Positions 7,932-16,963 are shown, counted from the first letter of the stretch. The stretch: DNA of 64,000 nucleotides from Eggerthella sinensis (GCF_003339815.1 NZ_PPTT01000002.1:62001-126000), one strand, 5' to 3'. The notes: generated by a model not told the origin, from the sequence alone. Made by a program: numbers and translations.

Positions 7932-8067
7932 CAGCAAAACGAAAGGCTCCCCTCCTTTCCAGTTTGCATCTGCTTACCCCTTAAAGCAGAGCGGCACCCA
8001 ATAGGCGCCGCATCATCCCCTCCTTGTGGCCCGGTGGAGCTCCCCTCTCCCCGGGCCAATCCTTTTT
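7932..8067 (+). ncRNA. Structured RNA with C-rich loops, copy 3 of 3
   Basis: Stems are kept with changed bases: CGAAAG with CTTTC around GCTCCCCTC, CTGCTT with AAGCAG around ACCCCTTA, GCGGC with GCCGC around a CC/GG extension, and the GGCCCGG/CCGGGCC hairpin followed by five Ts. It lies between the transporter and the hydrolase-like gene at 8178, on the same strand as both. Confidence 0.7.
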
Positions 8068-8177
8068 CTAAAGCCAAGCATTGCCTCATCCCTTCCCCAT
8101 CGCACGGGCGGCAAGCTTGCGGGTGGCGTATCATGGTCGCACGCTGTTCGCGCTACCGCCTGAGAGGGGTCCTTTGC

Positions 8178-9269
8178 ATGTCGAACTCCCTGCCATCCGT
8201 ACCGTTTCTGGTCGACGTTGCCGCCACGGATTCGCAGCCGCTTTGCGAGCGCCTCGACGCGCTGCGCGCCGCACGCTGCGAATCCGCCGACCGCACCCTG
8301 CTCGAAGGCCCCGTCGCCCACGTCGACATCGACCGCCTGCGCGATGTGCCCGCCGGGCGCTTCGACACGTCCATCGGCAGCGCGCACTTCGCCTGCTTCT
8401 ATCACGCCAACGACGAGCGCCCTCACGAGTTCCTCTACGTCGTGCTCGACCTCATGCGCACCGACGACGCCATCGCCCACGGCCCGCTGCCAAGCTTCCC
8501 GAAATGGTCGTGGCACACGCACCTGGCCGGCGACCTCCTGTGCATCGAGGACCCGCTGTACTTCGACTCGGACATCCCCGTCGGGTGGTTCTACGGCACC
8601 GAGACCGAGGACTACCGCGCCTACGTCGCACGCCTCGTGGAAGCGGTAGCCGACGCCACGGGCGTGCCGTACAACCGCATCATCTTCTCGTCGCTGTCCG
8701 CGGGCGGCTCCGCATCCATCTTCGCCGCCGCCCACCTTCCCGGCAGCTGCGCCGTCGCCCTCAACCCGCAGCTCGACCTCACGCGCTTCATCCCCCGCTG
8801 CATCGACGACTTCGCCCGCTGCACGGGCATCGACCTGCGCGCGGCCAAGGAGCGCGGCGAACGCGCGCGCATCGACGCGGCCACGGCCATCGAGCGCGCG
8901 CCGCACACGCGCTTCCTCATCGTGGAGAACTGCCGCTCCGCGATGGACTTCGACGAACAGCTGCTCCCGCTGTGCGCGCAGCTCGGCATCGAACCGCGGT
9001 ACGGCCTGACGCAGCAGGGCAACGTAGCCCTCTGGACGGTGGACGTGCCCACGAAGCACCCGCACGTCATGCTGGAAAGCAAAACGCTGTCGCACGCCCT
9101 CGACTTCCTGGCGAAGGAGCTGCTGGCCGGCCACGACCTCACGCCCTACCAGGGGTTGTACACCCTCATCGGCGAGCTGTGGCACGACAGCGCCCGCGCG
9201 CTCACCGACCTCGCCGACAACCCCCGCCCCCTCGACCCCCTCGCCCAGCTCTACGAGACGCTGGGCTGA
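8178..9269 (+). CDS. Putative alpha/beta-hydrolase-like protein of unknown function (363 aa)
   Basis: I do not recognise a named family. Near residue 175 the sequence IIFSSLSAGGSASIFAAAH resembles the nucleophile elbow of alpha/beta hydrolases (Ser in an SxSAGG context), followed by CAVALNPQLDL, a typical strand after the elbow. Such proteins accompany glycan or secretion pathways elsewhere, but nothing nearby points to a substrate. It is cytoplasmic by sequence, with no signal or membrane segment. The ATG at 8178 follows GAGAGGGG. It ends 20 bases from the convergent MFS gene and starts about 110 bases after RNA copy 3. Confidence 0.55.
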   Translation: MSNSLPSVPFLVDVAATDSQPLCERLDALRAARCESADRTLLEGPVAHVDIDRLRDVPAGRFDTSIGSAHFACFYHANDERPHEFLYVVLDLMRTDDAIAHGPLPSFPKWSWHTHLAGDLLCIEDPLYFDSDIPVGWFYGTETEDYRAYVARLVEAVADATGVPYNRIIFSSLSAGGSASIFAAAHLPGSCAVALNPQLDLTRFIPRCIDDFARCTGIDLRAAKERGERARIDAATAIERAPHTRFLIVENCRSAMDFDEQLLPLCAQLGIEPRYGLTQQGNVALWTVDVPTKHPHVMLESKTLSHALDFLAKELLAGHDLTPYQGLYTLIGELWHDSARALTDLADNPRPLDPLAQLYETLG

Positions 9270-9289
9270 GGGGGTCTGCGAGCCTCACG

Positions 9290-10564
9290 CTACTTGCGCG
9301 TGGGAATCTTCTTCCGCGCGTTCAGCGCAAGCACGCCGAACACCGCCACGAGGATCGCACCGGCAATGCCGATGACGAACACGTTGGAGAACCCGGCTGC
9401 GTCAACCACGAAACCCCACACGCTTGCCGCAAACGCGCCCGCCAGCGAGCCCACCATCGCAACGCGCGAGTAGATGGTCGAGTACTCGAGCGTGCCGAAG
9501 ATGGTGCGCACCATGAGCGGAGCCAGCACCGTCGCGCTCGCGTAGAACACGCCGAACACGAACCCGCCCGCCAGCATCGCCGGCACCGAACCCGGAACCA
9601 GCCACATCACCGCGAGGCCGATTGCGCCGCATCCCGTGGAAACGAACAGGCCGGCGTACACGTTCACCTTGTCGTTGATGATGCCCAGCAGCACCTTGCC
9701 AATCGCCTGGCCCAACATTGCGGCGGATGCGAGCGTTGCCGAGATGGCCACCACGTCGGGATACTGGGTGAGCGACGTCGCGTACGAGGGCAGGTACTGG
9801 TAGAAGTTGATGGCCAGGTTGATGAAGCCGGCGAAGATGGCCACGAGAAAGAACGCGCTCGTCTTCATGGCCGTCGATGCGGTCACGCCTTCCGCCGCTG
9901 ACGCATTCGCCCCTGCGCCCGGCGCCGCAGACGCCGCCTCGGATGCACCCACCGGCTCAAGCCCGATATCGTGCGGGTAGCTGCGCACGCAGAACAGCGT
10001 GAACGGCAGCGCCACCACCAGTGCGATGATGCCGAACACGAGGTAGCCCATGCGCCACCCGTCGGGACCGCTTGCAATGAACGCGCCTCCCACCAGGTTG
10101 AACACCACGCCGCCGATGCCCGTGAACGCCATGCACAGCCCGATGTAGAACCCGACGTTCTTCCTGAACCACCGATTGATAAGCGTCGGCACCGACAAGA
10201 TGAGCAGCGCCGCCAAGCCGAAGCCCATGAAGGCACCGGCGATGTAGAACTGCCACACCGCGTTGAAGAACGACATGCACACCAGCGGCACGCCGATGAG
10301 CACGACCGCCGCCGACAGCACGACGCGCAGATCCTTCGTCTCCATCAGCTTGCCTTCGAACGGCAGGGCGATGGTGGTTGCCAACAGCATGATGGTAAGG
10401 TAGAGGGCGAACACGCCCCTGCCCACGCCCAAGGCCTCGCTCACCGGCGTGAAGAAAATGCCGGCGCAGCTGAGCGCCAGTGCGCACGGCGCGAAGCAGC
10501 CGACGATACCCGTTGCCACCACGAGATACGGGAAGAAGCTCTTCTTCCCCTGCGAAGTACCCAT
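9290..10564 (-). CDS. MFS transporter, OFA (oxalate/formate antiporter-like) type
   Basis: The 424-residue protein has twelve predicted helices in two halves of six, split by an Ala/Gly-rich linker near residues 205-235. The sequence around LINRWFRKNVGFYIGLCMAFTGIGG is typical of the oxalate/formate antiporter branch of the major facilitator superfamily. It lies in the inner membrane and probably moves an organic acid. The ATG at 10564 follows a TGAGGAGG site. Together with the small protein at 10604 and the FAD oxidoreductase at 10964 it forms a minus-strand cluster, possibly uptake and oxidation of one compound. Confidence 0.8.
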   Translation of the reverse strand: MGTSQGKKSFFPYLVVATGIVGCFAPCALALSCAGIFFTPVSEALGVGRGVFALYLTIMLLATTIALPFEGKLMETKDLRVVLSAAVVLIGVPLVCMSFFNAVWQFYIAGAFMGFGLAALLILSVPTLINRWFRKNVGFYIGLCMAFTGIGGVVFNLVGGAFIASGPDGWRMGYLVFGIIALVVALPFTLFCVRSYPHDIGLEPVGASEAASAAPGAGANASAAEGVTASTAMKTSAFFLVAIFAGFINLAINFYQYLPSYATSLTQYPDVVAISATLASAAMLGQAIGKVLLGIINDKVNVYAGLFVSTGCGAIGLAVMWLVPGSVPAMLAGGFVFGVFYASATVLAPLMVRTIFGTLEYSTIYSRVAMVGSLAGAFAASVWGFVVDAAGFSNVFVIGIAGAILVAVFGVLALNARKKIPTRK

Positions 10565-10603
10565 ACATCCTCCTCAGAATAGTCGGAGCAGAACAACCCA
10601 GCG

Positions 10604-10891
10604 TCATCCCTCAGACGAAGCCGCCCTCTTCTGCTCGCGCTTCCACGCCCTGACCGCCTTCGGCACACGCTTGCCGAACGCCATGATGGGCGCCTTGTTT
10701 TCCCTGATCACCGGCCAACCCGCAGCGACGTCCTCCGGGCTGATCACCACATCCATGCGCATGCTGCCCAACGCCTTGCAGTCCATGATCAGCTTCTCGC
10801 CGTCGAACGCCATGCCGAACACTTCCACCACCGGACTTCCGTCCTCCGTCCTCGCCACAATCGACGGTTTCTTCTTCGGTTTCCCAGCCAT
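10604..10891 (-). CDS. Small basic protein of unknown function (95 aa)
   Basis: No family is recognised. The protein begins with a lysine-rich tail (MAGKPKKKPS) and ends in a basic helix (FGKRVPKAVRAWKREQKRAA). The middle (EVFGMAFDGEKLIMDCKALG) looks like a short beta-rich domain. There is no signal peptide. The ATG at 10891 has a GGAAGTGG site. It lies between the FAD oxidoreductase and the MFS transporter on the same strand, about 70 and 40 bases from them, so co-transcription is likely. Confidence 0.65.
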   Translation of the reverse strand: MAGKPKKKPSIVARTEDGSPVVEVFGMAFDGEKLIMDCKALGSMRMDVVISPEDVAAGWPVIRENKAPIMAFGKRVPKAVRAWKREQKRAASSEG

Positions 10892-10920
10892 AGTCCACTT
10901 CCTTCGGATGCTCTCGGCGA

Positions 10921-10952
10921 GGGGGCGCCGTGACAGCCGCTCCGGCGCCCCC
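10921..10952 (-). terminator. GC-rich hairpin between the FAD oxidoreductase and the 95-aa gene
   Basis: GGGGGCGCCG (10921-10930) pairs with CGGCGCCCCC (10943-10952). No T-tract follows on the minus strand, so it may attenuate rather than end transcription from the gene at 10964. Confidence 0.4.
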
Positions 10953-10963
10953 GTACGCTGCGG

Positions 10964-12541
10964 TTATTTCACGATGTCGCGGAAATCAACCCCGTAGTCC
11001 TCAAGCACCTTCTGCACGCCCGCGCGCGCTCCGCCGGCGATGCCGCCACCGGGATGGCTCGAGCTGCCCAGGAAGTACAGGTTCTCGATATCGCCGTGGT
11101 ACTCGTGGCCCTTGCCCACGATGGGGCGCATGTCGTACATCTGGCTGGGCTGCATGCCGATCTGCCCGATGTCGCCGTGCTTGAACGCGGGGTCCCATTC
11201 CTGGTACTCGAGCGGCGTGAGGCCCCACTTCGCCACGATGTCGTCGTCGGTGATGTTCGTCGTCATGCTCTTGAAGAAGTCCCACACCTGCTTCTTCAGC
11301 TCGTCACCGCGGGTCTCCCAGTTGCGCCAGTCGCCGTCGAGGTTCCACGGAGCGTAGCTGTACACGTTCACCACGCTGTGACCTGCGGGGCAGCGCGTCG
11401 GATCGGTGAGCGAGGGGATGGTGATGAGCGGCAGCTTCGGGTTGAACCCGCCCAGCGTGTAGTTGCTGAACGTTTCGAGGTACTCCTTCTCGTACGGCGC
11501 CGCCTCGATGCAGAACGTCTTGTTCACCTCGGGGCCGGTCTTGAATTCGGGGACGGTGCTCAGCGCGAACGCCTGGTTGAGCGCCATGAAGTCGCAGTGC
11601 TTGAGAATCTTGACGTAGTGGGAGTCCTCCGCCGGCGCATCGTCGCCCAGCATGTCGAACACGTCCTTGACGTTGATGGTGCTCACCACCGCGTTCGCCG
11701 CCACGAACTCGTCGCCGTTCTTGGTGCGCACGCTCTTGACCTCGCCGCCCTCCACCTTGATCTCGTTCACCCACGCGTTCTCGAACAGATCGGCGCCGTT
11801 GTCCTCGCAGCACGCCTTGAGGGCGTTCACGAAGTTGATGCAGCCGCCCTTCGGGAACGGCGCGCCGGGGTTCGCGGGATCGTGCAGGCCCGCGGTGAAG
11901 TACAGCAGCGTCGCCGTGCCGATGGCGCGCGGGTCGATCATCATCTCGGTGCACCACCGCGTGAACGTGACGCGCGCCTGCTCGCTCTCGAACCACTCCT
12001 CCACGATCTGCTGTGCCGACGAGTTCAGCACGCGCTGGAACTCGCGGCCCTCGGGGCTCATGCTCATGACGTTCATCATGGCGCCGTACGGCGGCGGCGG
12101 AGCCTGGGAGCCGATGCCGGCAACCGACAGCATGCGCGTCATGTACTGGTTGAACTCAAGGTAGGTTTCGGCATCCTTCTCGGAGAACTTCGCAATGTTC
12201 TGGCAGGATTGATCGATATCCTTCGTCATGACGAGGTTCGTATCGTCGGGGAAGATCGAGCAGAACAGCGAGTCGAGGTAGCAGTATTCCAGGCCGTACT
12301 TCGAGAACAGACCCAGCTCGTCGCCGCGGACGATGGGCGTTTTCGAGATCATGTTGTGCACCATGCCGCCCGTGTCGGCGATGTAGCCCGGTGCGATTTC
12401 CTGCGAGCGCGTGCCGCCGCCGAACTCGTCGTTCGCCTCCAAGCAGCACACCTTGAACCCGGCCTTCGCCAGATAGGCGGTGGTGAGCAACCCGTTGTGT
12501 CCGCCGCCGAGCACGACGAAATCGTACGTTCCTCCAGCCAT
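10964..12541 (-). CDS. CrtI/PYROXD2-like FAD-dependent oxidoreductase
   Basis: The 525-residue protein has the dinucleotide motif VVLGGGHNGLLTTAYLAKAG at residue 8, the GG..RS motif ANDEFGGGTRSQEI and the C-terminal FAD motif LYFLGSSSHPGGGIAGGARAG. These define the phytoene desaturase-like flavoprotein superfamily. No carotenoid genes are nearby, so it probably acts on another substrate. It has no signal peptide and is predicted to be cytoplasmic. The ATG at 12541 follows TGAGGAGG. The TetR-type gene at 12829 is divergent across 287 bases and is the likely regulator, and the MFS transporter downstream is the likely partner. Confidence 0.8.
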   Translation of the reverse strand: MAGGTYDFVVLGGGHNGLLTTAYLAKAGFKVCCLEANDEFGGGTRSQEIAPGYIADTGGMVHNMISKTPIVRGDELGLFSKYGLEYCYLDSLFCSIFPDDTNLVMTKDIDQSCQNIAKFSEKDAETYLEFNQYMTRMLSVAGIGSQAPPPPYGAMMNVMSMSPEGREFQRVLNSSAQQIVEEWFESEQARVTFTRWCTEMMIDPRAIGTATLLYFTAGLHDPANPGAPFPKGGCINFVNALKACCEDNGADLFENAWVNEIKVEGGEVKSVRTKNGDEFVAANAVVSTINVKDVFDMLGDDAPAEDSHYVKILKHCDFMALNQAFALSTVPEFKTGPEVNKTFCIEAAPYEKEYLETFSNYTLGGFNPKLPLITIPSLTDPTRCPAGHSVVNVYSYAPWNLDGDWRNWETRGDELKKQVWDFFKSMTTNITDDDIVAKWGLTPLEYQEWDPAFKHGDIGQIGMQPSQMYDMRPIVGKGHEYHGDIENLYFLGSSSHPGGGIAGGARAGVQKVLEDYGVDFRDIVK

Positions 12542-12616
12542 GTCTCCTCCTCAAAACGAGATGTTATACGAGTCCTCGAGGTGGCTGCAGTATATGAAAT
12601 TGTGCGGATGCACAAG

Positions 12617-12665
12617 TATGACCACTCTTTGAAAAATGGGTTCTGACCGGCTATAACTATGACCA
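12617..12665. promoter_or_regulatory. Direct repeat TATGACCA, candidate operator
   Basis: TATGACCA occurs at 12617-12624 and 12658-12665, about four helical turns apart, in the gap between the CrtI-like gene and the divergent TetR-type gene. Its role as an operator is inferred only from position. Confidence 0.35.
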
Positions 12666-12828
12666 GTTTGCTCATTCTGGGTTGAATTTGCTACTATCCA
12701 GACCCACTATCGAAGAACTGGGTGACGGTTCCGCGGGAGGTTTTTTGTGCACCCTCCTATAATGGGGAACCAACCCATTCCCGACTCTCCCCTACAAGCC
12801 GAACGTCCTTCGCAAGGAGTGATGGTTC

Positions 12829-13485
12829 ATGAGCGTCAAGGATGATAGGAAGCAAGCGTTTGCCACCGTGTTCATGAATCTCGTTGCGGAGTCGCCGCGC
12901 AATCGGCGTGTGAGCGTGGTGGATATCACCAACGCGGTGGGGTGTGAACGCAAGACGTTCTACTACTATTTCGAGAATATCGACGACCTGATCATCTGGA
13001 TTTTCCGTTCGTCGTTCAAGCGCACGGTGGAGACGGAGTTCGCCGACTTCCCCCTCGTGAAACCCCACCCCGACCTGCACGACCCCTACAGCGATTGGCC
13101 GTTCTACGTGCGCCTCGAGGCTGAAAATCGATTCTTGGCGCAGGGGCCGTACTTCAAACGCATCTCGTATCACTGGGTGGACAATCGCGATTACTACACC
13201 AACATGTTCCGCAACGACGAACGCTCGTACAACAACCTGCTGGAGTACCTCGTAAACCTGTACGTCCCCGCCCTGCGCGACGACATCCTGTTCATGCTCG
13301 ACGGCCGTCCCCTCCATCCCGACGCGCTCAACTTCCTTGCCGAGTATCACGCCATGGGCATCTTCGGGCGGCTGCAATGGCACTTCGGCCACACGCACAA
13401 GGAGATCATGCAGCCCGCGCTCGACCCGTACTGGAACTATGCGCATACGTGCCTCAAACACACGATCGACCACATGGTGCCGTAA
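12829..13485 (+). CDS. TetR/AcrR-family transcriptional regulator
   Basis: The 218-residue protein has an N-terminal TetR helix-turn-helix: VSVVDITNAVGCERKTFYYYFENIDDLIIWI at residues 28-58, with the usual FYYYF recognition-helix end. The C-terminal ligand-binding half is rich in aromatic residues (NRDYYTNMFRNDERSYNNLLEYL), in the style of DhaS-like members. The ATG at 12829 follows GCAAGGAG. It is divergent from the CrtI-like oxidoreductase and probably controls that gene. The ligand is unknown. Confidence 0.8.
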   Translation: MSVKDDRKQAFATVFMNLVAESPRNRRVSVVDITNAVGCERKTFYYYFENIDDLIIWIFRSSFKRTVETEFADFPLVKPHPDLHDPYSDWPFYVRLEAENRFLAQGPYFKRISYHWVDNRDYYTNMFRNDERSYNNLLEYLVNLYVPALRDDILFMLDGRPLHPDALNFLAEYHAMGIFGRLQWHFGHTHKEIMQPALDPYWNYAHTCLKHTIDHMVP

Positions 13486-13508
13486 GAGGGAGGATGCACG
13501 CATGAAAA

Positions 13509-13532
13509 AGGGGCCGCCTTGCGGCGGCCCCT
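13509..13532 (-). terminator. Intrinsic terminator of galU
   Basis: AGGGGCCGCC pairs with GGCGGCCCCT and is followed by TTTTT on the minus strand, just after the galU stop. It also closes the convergent TetR gene. Confidence 0.8.
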
Positions 13533-13550
13533 GACCAGGTCGGAAACGTG

Positions 13551-14363
13551 CTACCCGTTCTTGCGGGCGAACAGGATGTTGTTCGTCTCGAGCCAGCTCT
13601 CCACGGTGCCGGTGTCGAAACCGTCGGACGGATCGATGACGAGCGCGTACATCTCCTCCTCGCGCAGCACGGCGTCGAGCGCGTCGGTCAGCTGAATCTC
13701 GCCGCCCACGCCGGGCTCCACGTCGGCCAGCAGCTCCATCACGCGCGCGCTCAGCAGGTAGCGGCCGAACACGGCCAGGTTCGACGGCGCGTCCTCGAGG
13801 GCCGGCTTCTCCACCAGCGCGTCGATCTTCCACACGTCGTCGGACACGGCCTCGCCCGCGATGACGCCGAAGCGGCTCACCTGGTCGTCCGGCACCGGCA
13901 TGACGGCGATGACGCTCGCGCCGCCGTGCGCGTCGGACACCTCCTGCATGCGGGGCAGCATCTTGTTGTCGGGCACCAGCACATCGCCCAACAGCACGTA
14001 GAAGGGCTCGTCGCCCGTCTTCTCGGCCGCGCAATGCACGGCGTGCCCCAAGCCCAGCGCCTCGTCCTGATACACGTAGCTCACATTGAGATTCCCCACG
14101 TATTCCACCTGATCGGCATACGCGTCCTTGCCGCGAGCGCGCAGCATGGCCACCAGTTCCGGGTTCGGCGTGAAGTGCTCCTCGATGGCCTTCTTCTCGC
14201 GGCTGTTGATGATGACCACCTCGTCCGCGTCGGACGCGAGGCCCTCCTCCACCACGTACTGAATGGCCGGACGATCCACGACGAGCAGCATCTCCTTCGG
14301 CTGCGCCTTCGTGGCGGGCAGGAAGCGCGTGCCGAGGCCGGCCGCGGGAATAAGTGCCTTCAT
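13551..14363 (-). CDS. galU: UTP-glucose-1-phosphate uridylyltransferase
   Basis: The enzyme joins UTP and glucose 1-phosphate to give UDP-glucose for glycan and envelope synthesis. The 270-residue product has the nucleotidyltransferase start KALIPAAGLGTRFLPATKAQPKEM, the EKPA motif (VEKPALEDAPSNLAVFGRYLL) and GGEIQLTDAL, all diagnostic of bacterial GalU. The ATG at 14363 (MKALIPAAG) fits the family start; an in-frame GTG seven codons upstream would overlap the AAAGG ribosome site. It stands alone between two terminators on the minus strand. Confidence 0.93.
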   Translation of the reverse strand: MKALIPAAGLGTRFLPATKAQPKEMLLVVDRPAIQYVVEEGLASDADEVVIINSREKKAIEEHFTPNPELVAMLRARGKDAYADQVEYVGNLNVSYVYQDEALGLGHAVHCAAEKTGDEPFYVLLGDVLVPDNKMLPRMQEVSDAHGGASVIAVMPVPDDQVSRFGVIAGEAVSDDVWKIDALVEKPALEDAPSNLAVFGRYLLSARVMELLADVEPGVGGEIQLTDALDAVLREEEMYALVIDPSDGFDTGTVESWLETNNILFARKNG

Positions 14364-14397
14364 GTGCGCTGTACCTTTCTTCACGGTTCACATGCGA

Positions 14398-14417
14398 AGC
14401 GCCGCACAAGCGGCGCC
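14398..14417 (-). terminator. Terminator after the ccm operon
   Basis: AGGCGCCGC and GCGGCGCTT form a short hairpin with a 4-base loop between ccmD and galU on the minus strand. The T-tract is poor. Confidence 0.5.
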
Positions 14418-14461
14418 TCGTTCATTGCGTATCAATATTGTAGCACGACCGATCCGCGCGC

Positions 14462-14659
14462 TTAGGCATCCTGCTGCGCGAGGCCTCGCTCCGCCAGCTC
14501 CTCTTCCAGCACGGCCATCTGAGCTTCGGCCTTCTTCACGCCGCGCATGATGATGAACACGTACACGAACAGCGCCAACCAAATAAGCGCGTAGGCCGCG
14601 ATGACATACGGCGCAGCCGGAAGAATGGTGCTGTAAATCTGCTCGAGAATAGGGTTCAT
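14462..14659 (-). CDS. ccmD: CcmD-like small membrane protein
   Basis: The 65-residue protein has one hydrophobic helix (YVIAAYALIWLALFVYVFIIM) followed by a charged coiled segment (KKAEAQMAVLEEELAERG), the standard CcmD layout. CcmD helps release haem-loaded CcmE from the CcmABC transporter. It follows ccmC by nine bases, the usual last position of a ccmABCD order. The ATG at 14659 has a GGAGTCC-type site. Confidence 0.8.
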   Translation of the reverse strand: MNPILEQIYSTILPAAPYVIAAYALIWLALFVYVFIIMRGVKKAEAQMAVLEEELAERGLAQQDA

Positions 14660-14668
14660 GGGGACTCC

Positions 14669-15439
14669 TTAGTCTTCCAGGGCTTCTTTGATGGCTTCCA
14701 CGCGTTCGGACAGGCGCACCTGACGGAACCGGAAACGGTACAGCGCAAACGCAATCATGAACATGCCGAACATCGACACGAGCAGCGGCAGCAGCATGTC
14801 GGGCGACAGGCCGGAGTCGGTGCGGAAGATGGTGGGATGCACGCCCGAAGGAATCAGGCGCGTGATCATGAAGCAAATGGGCGCATCGACGAACGCGATG
14901 ATGCCGAACACGCTTGCATACGTTGCGCGACGCTCCGGATCATCGATGGCGTTGCGCAGGATGAAGTACGCGATAACCAGCAGCATCAGGATGAAGTACG
15001 TGGTCAGACGCGGCTCCCACGTCCACCACACGCCCCACTCGAAGCGCTCCCACATCTCGCCGGAGAACATGGTGCACAGGATGAATACGAGGGCGATCTC
15101 GGTGGCAATCTTGCCGCAGGTATCGAAGCGCTTCTCCTTCGTCATGAGGAAGCGGATGCCGTAGTACGCCGTGAACGCAAGCGCGACGAACGACGTGATG
15201 GCAACCGGCATGTGGAAGTAGAAGATCTTTTGGGACAGCAGCAGCATGTTCGACACCATCTGCCCGCCGATCATCTCCACGCCGTCGACAGCAGCGCCGT
15301 TCACAAGGGGCGCATACAAAAACGTGAGCAGAAACCCGATGGTGGTCAGCACGCCGCCGGCCAGCGCCAGCCAAGGTGCCGCCTTGTCTTGCCAGCCCCC
15401 TGCCTCGGGCAGCTTGAGCGCCTTCTTCTTCTCGGTCAT
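14669..15439 (-). CDS. ccmC: Haem-handling protein CcmC
   Basis: CcmC presents haem to CcmE at the outer face of the membrane. The 256-residue protein has six membrane segments and the tryptophan-rich WWD-type motif ERFEWGVWWTWEPRLTT near residue 133, with haem-ligand histidines in FYFHMPVA (near residue 74) and SGVHPTIF (near 202). It lies between ccmB and ccmD. The ATG at 15439 follows GAGAGAAGGAGAGA. Confidence 0.9.
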   Translation of the reverse strand: MTEKKKALKLPEAGGWQDKAAPWLALAGGVLTTIGFLLTFLYAPLVNGAAVDGVEMIGGQMVSNMLLLSQKIFYFHMPVAITSFVALAFTAYYGIRFLMTKEKRFDTCGKIATEIALVFILCTMFSGEMWERFEWGVWWTWEPRLTTYFILMLLVIAYFILRNAIDDPERRATYASVFGIIAFVDAPICFMITRLIPSGVHPTIFRTDSGLSPDMLLPLLVSMFGMFMIAFALYRFRFRQVRLSERVEAIKEALED

Positions 15440-15518
15440 CTCTCTCCTTCTCTCTCAAAAACCGCTCATTGCGGATGGTTCCCCGGTGCGCCGGCATCGA
15501 GCCCGACGCGGTTTGCCG

Positions 15519-16235
15519 CTAAGCGCTGATCACGAAATCGTACAGCACCCAGCTCAGCAGAATCATGATGACGTCGTAGCCGCCGGCCAGCGCCAGCGAC
15601 GAGACGAACGTGTCCATATACCCCTCGCTGCCCACGATGACCACCGTGGTGGCGGCCACGCATGCGTACAGCAGCGGGAACACGAGCGGGATGAACAGCA
15701 CGGCTAGCATGACGTCCTTGCCGCGCGTGTTGATGGTGATGGTGGACAGCAACGTGCCGATACCCGCCACGCCGATGGTGCCCACGAGCAACGGCACCAC
15801 GATGAGCAGGAAGCTCCCTGCGGGCTGCGTACCCGTCAGGAAGAAGAAGTAGAACAGCGGCACGGTAATCACTTCGACGATGAGCAGGAACAACAGGTTC
15901 GACGTGGCCTTCGCCAGGAAAATCACCGAGCGATCGAGCGGCACGAGCAAGATGCCCTCGAGGCAGCCCTGCTCCTTCTCGTGCGAGAACGATCGGTTGA
16001 GGCCCAGCAACGACGTGAACACCACGAGCGCCCACAACAGGCCGCCGCTCATCTGCAGCACATCGGTGGCCTGCGAGGTCTGCGCAAGCGCCGCCCCGTA
16101 CACCACGAGCACCAACAGCGCGTAGATGCCCATGGAGGTGAGCATTTCCTTCGTGCGGAACTCCTGCTCCAGGTCCTTGCGCAGCAGCGTCTTGTATTGC
16201 TGGAACGTCGAGGGCTTCTTCAGCACAACCGCCAT
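15519..16235 (-). CDS. ccmB: Haem exporter permease CcmB
   Basis: The 238-residue protein has six hydrophobic helices and the family features FRTKEMLTSMGIYALLVLVVY and FSHEKEQGCLEGILLVPLDRS. It is the permease partner of CcmA. The start at 16235 abuts the last base of ccmA, so the two are translationally coupled. A 79-base gap separates it from ccmC. Confidence 0.9.
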   Translation of the reverse strand: MAVVLKKPSTFQQYKTLLRKDLEQEFRTKEMLTSMGIYALLVLVVYGAALAQTSQATDVLQMSGGLLWALVVFTSLLGLNRSFSHEKEQGCLEGILLVPLDRSVIFLAKATSNLLFLLIVEVITVPLFYFFFLTGTQPAGSFLLIVVPLLVGTIGVAGIGTLLSTITINTRGKDVMLAVLFIPLVFPLLYACVAATTVVIVGSEGYMDTFVSSLALAGGYDVIMILLSWVLYDFVISA

Positions 16236-16961
16236 TTACGCCACCCCCATGCCAACCGTCGAGCGATACAGCGCGGAGAACTCGTCGAAATCGAACGCGT
16301 CCTTCTCGTCGAACGCCACCACCTTGCCCTTCGCCAGCACGAGCGCGTGCGTGCACATTGCGAAGCCTTTCTGCAGGTCATGGCTCACCATGACGAACGT
16401 GCGCCCCTCGCGTTGCTGCTCGATGAGCTCGTCGAAGATTTCCACGGCGTGCGGGTCGAGGCCCGAGTAGGGCTCGTCGAGGAACACGACGTCAGGGTCG
16501 TGGATGAGCGCGCGGGCGATGGACAGGCGCTGCGTCATGCCGCGCGAGAACGTGCGCACCACGTCGAGGCGGCGATGCTTGAGCTCCACCGCCTCCAACA
16601 GTTCCAGAACACGCGCCTCGGGATCGGCCACCCCGTAGAGGCGCGCGTAGATCAACAGGTTCTGCTCCGCCGTCAAATCGGGGTAGAGCATGGAATTGTG
16701 CGAAATGAGGCCGATGTGGTCGCGCGCCTTGTCGGGGTCGTCCTTGAGGTCCACGCCCATGAGCGTGGCCTCGCCGGACGTGGCCCGCGACAGCGTGGAC
16801 AGCACGCGCAAGAGCGTCGTCTTGCCCGCGCCATTCGGCCCGAAGATCGAGAGGAACGCGCCCTGCGGCACTTCGATCGACACCTTGTCGACGGCTCGGC
16901 GGTTGCCGAACACCTTCGAGAGCTTCTTCGTCTTGATCGCGGGTTCCACACCGGCCTCCAT
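16236..16961 (-). CDS. ccmA: ABC transporter ATPase CcmA
   Basis: This is the ATPase that drives release of haem-bound CcmE. The 241-residue protein has Walker A GPNGAGKTTLLRVL, signature FSRGMTQRLSIARAL and Walker B VVFLDEPYSGLD. The CcmF gene ends two bases before its start, and ccmB starts right after its stop. The overall order ccmE-ccmF-ccmA-ccmB-ccmC-ccmD supports the role over other ABC ATPases. Confidence 0.9.
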   Translation of the reverse strand: MEAGVEPAIKTKKLSKVFGNRRAVDKVSIEVPQGAFLSIFGPNGAGKTTLLRVLSTLSRATSGEATLMGVDLKDDPDKARDHIGLISHNSMLYPDLTAEQNLLIYARLYGVADPEARVLELLEAVELKHRRLDVVRTFSRGMTQRLSIARALIHDPDVVFLDEPYSGLDPHAVEIFDELIEQQREGRTFVMVSHDLQKGFAMCTHALVLAKGKVVAFDEKDAFDFDEFSALYRSTVGMGVA

Positions 16962-16963
16962 GA

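Noticed and set aside
8081-9901. 606-codon plus-strand frame across two genes
   Set aside because: Spans the hydrolase-like gene and the opposite-strand MFS gene with arginine-rich low-complexity sequence, so it is a GC artefact.
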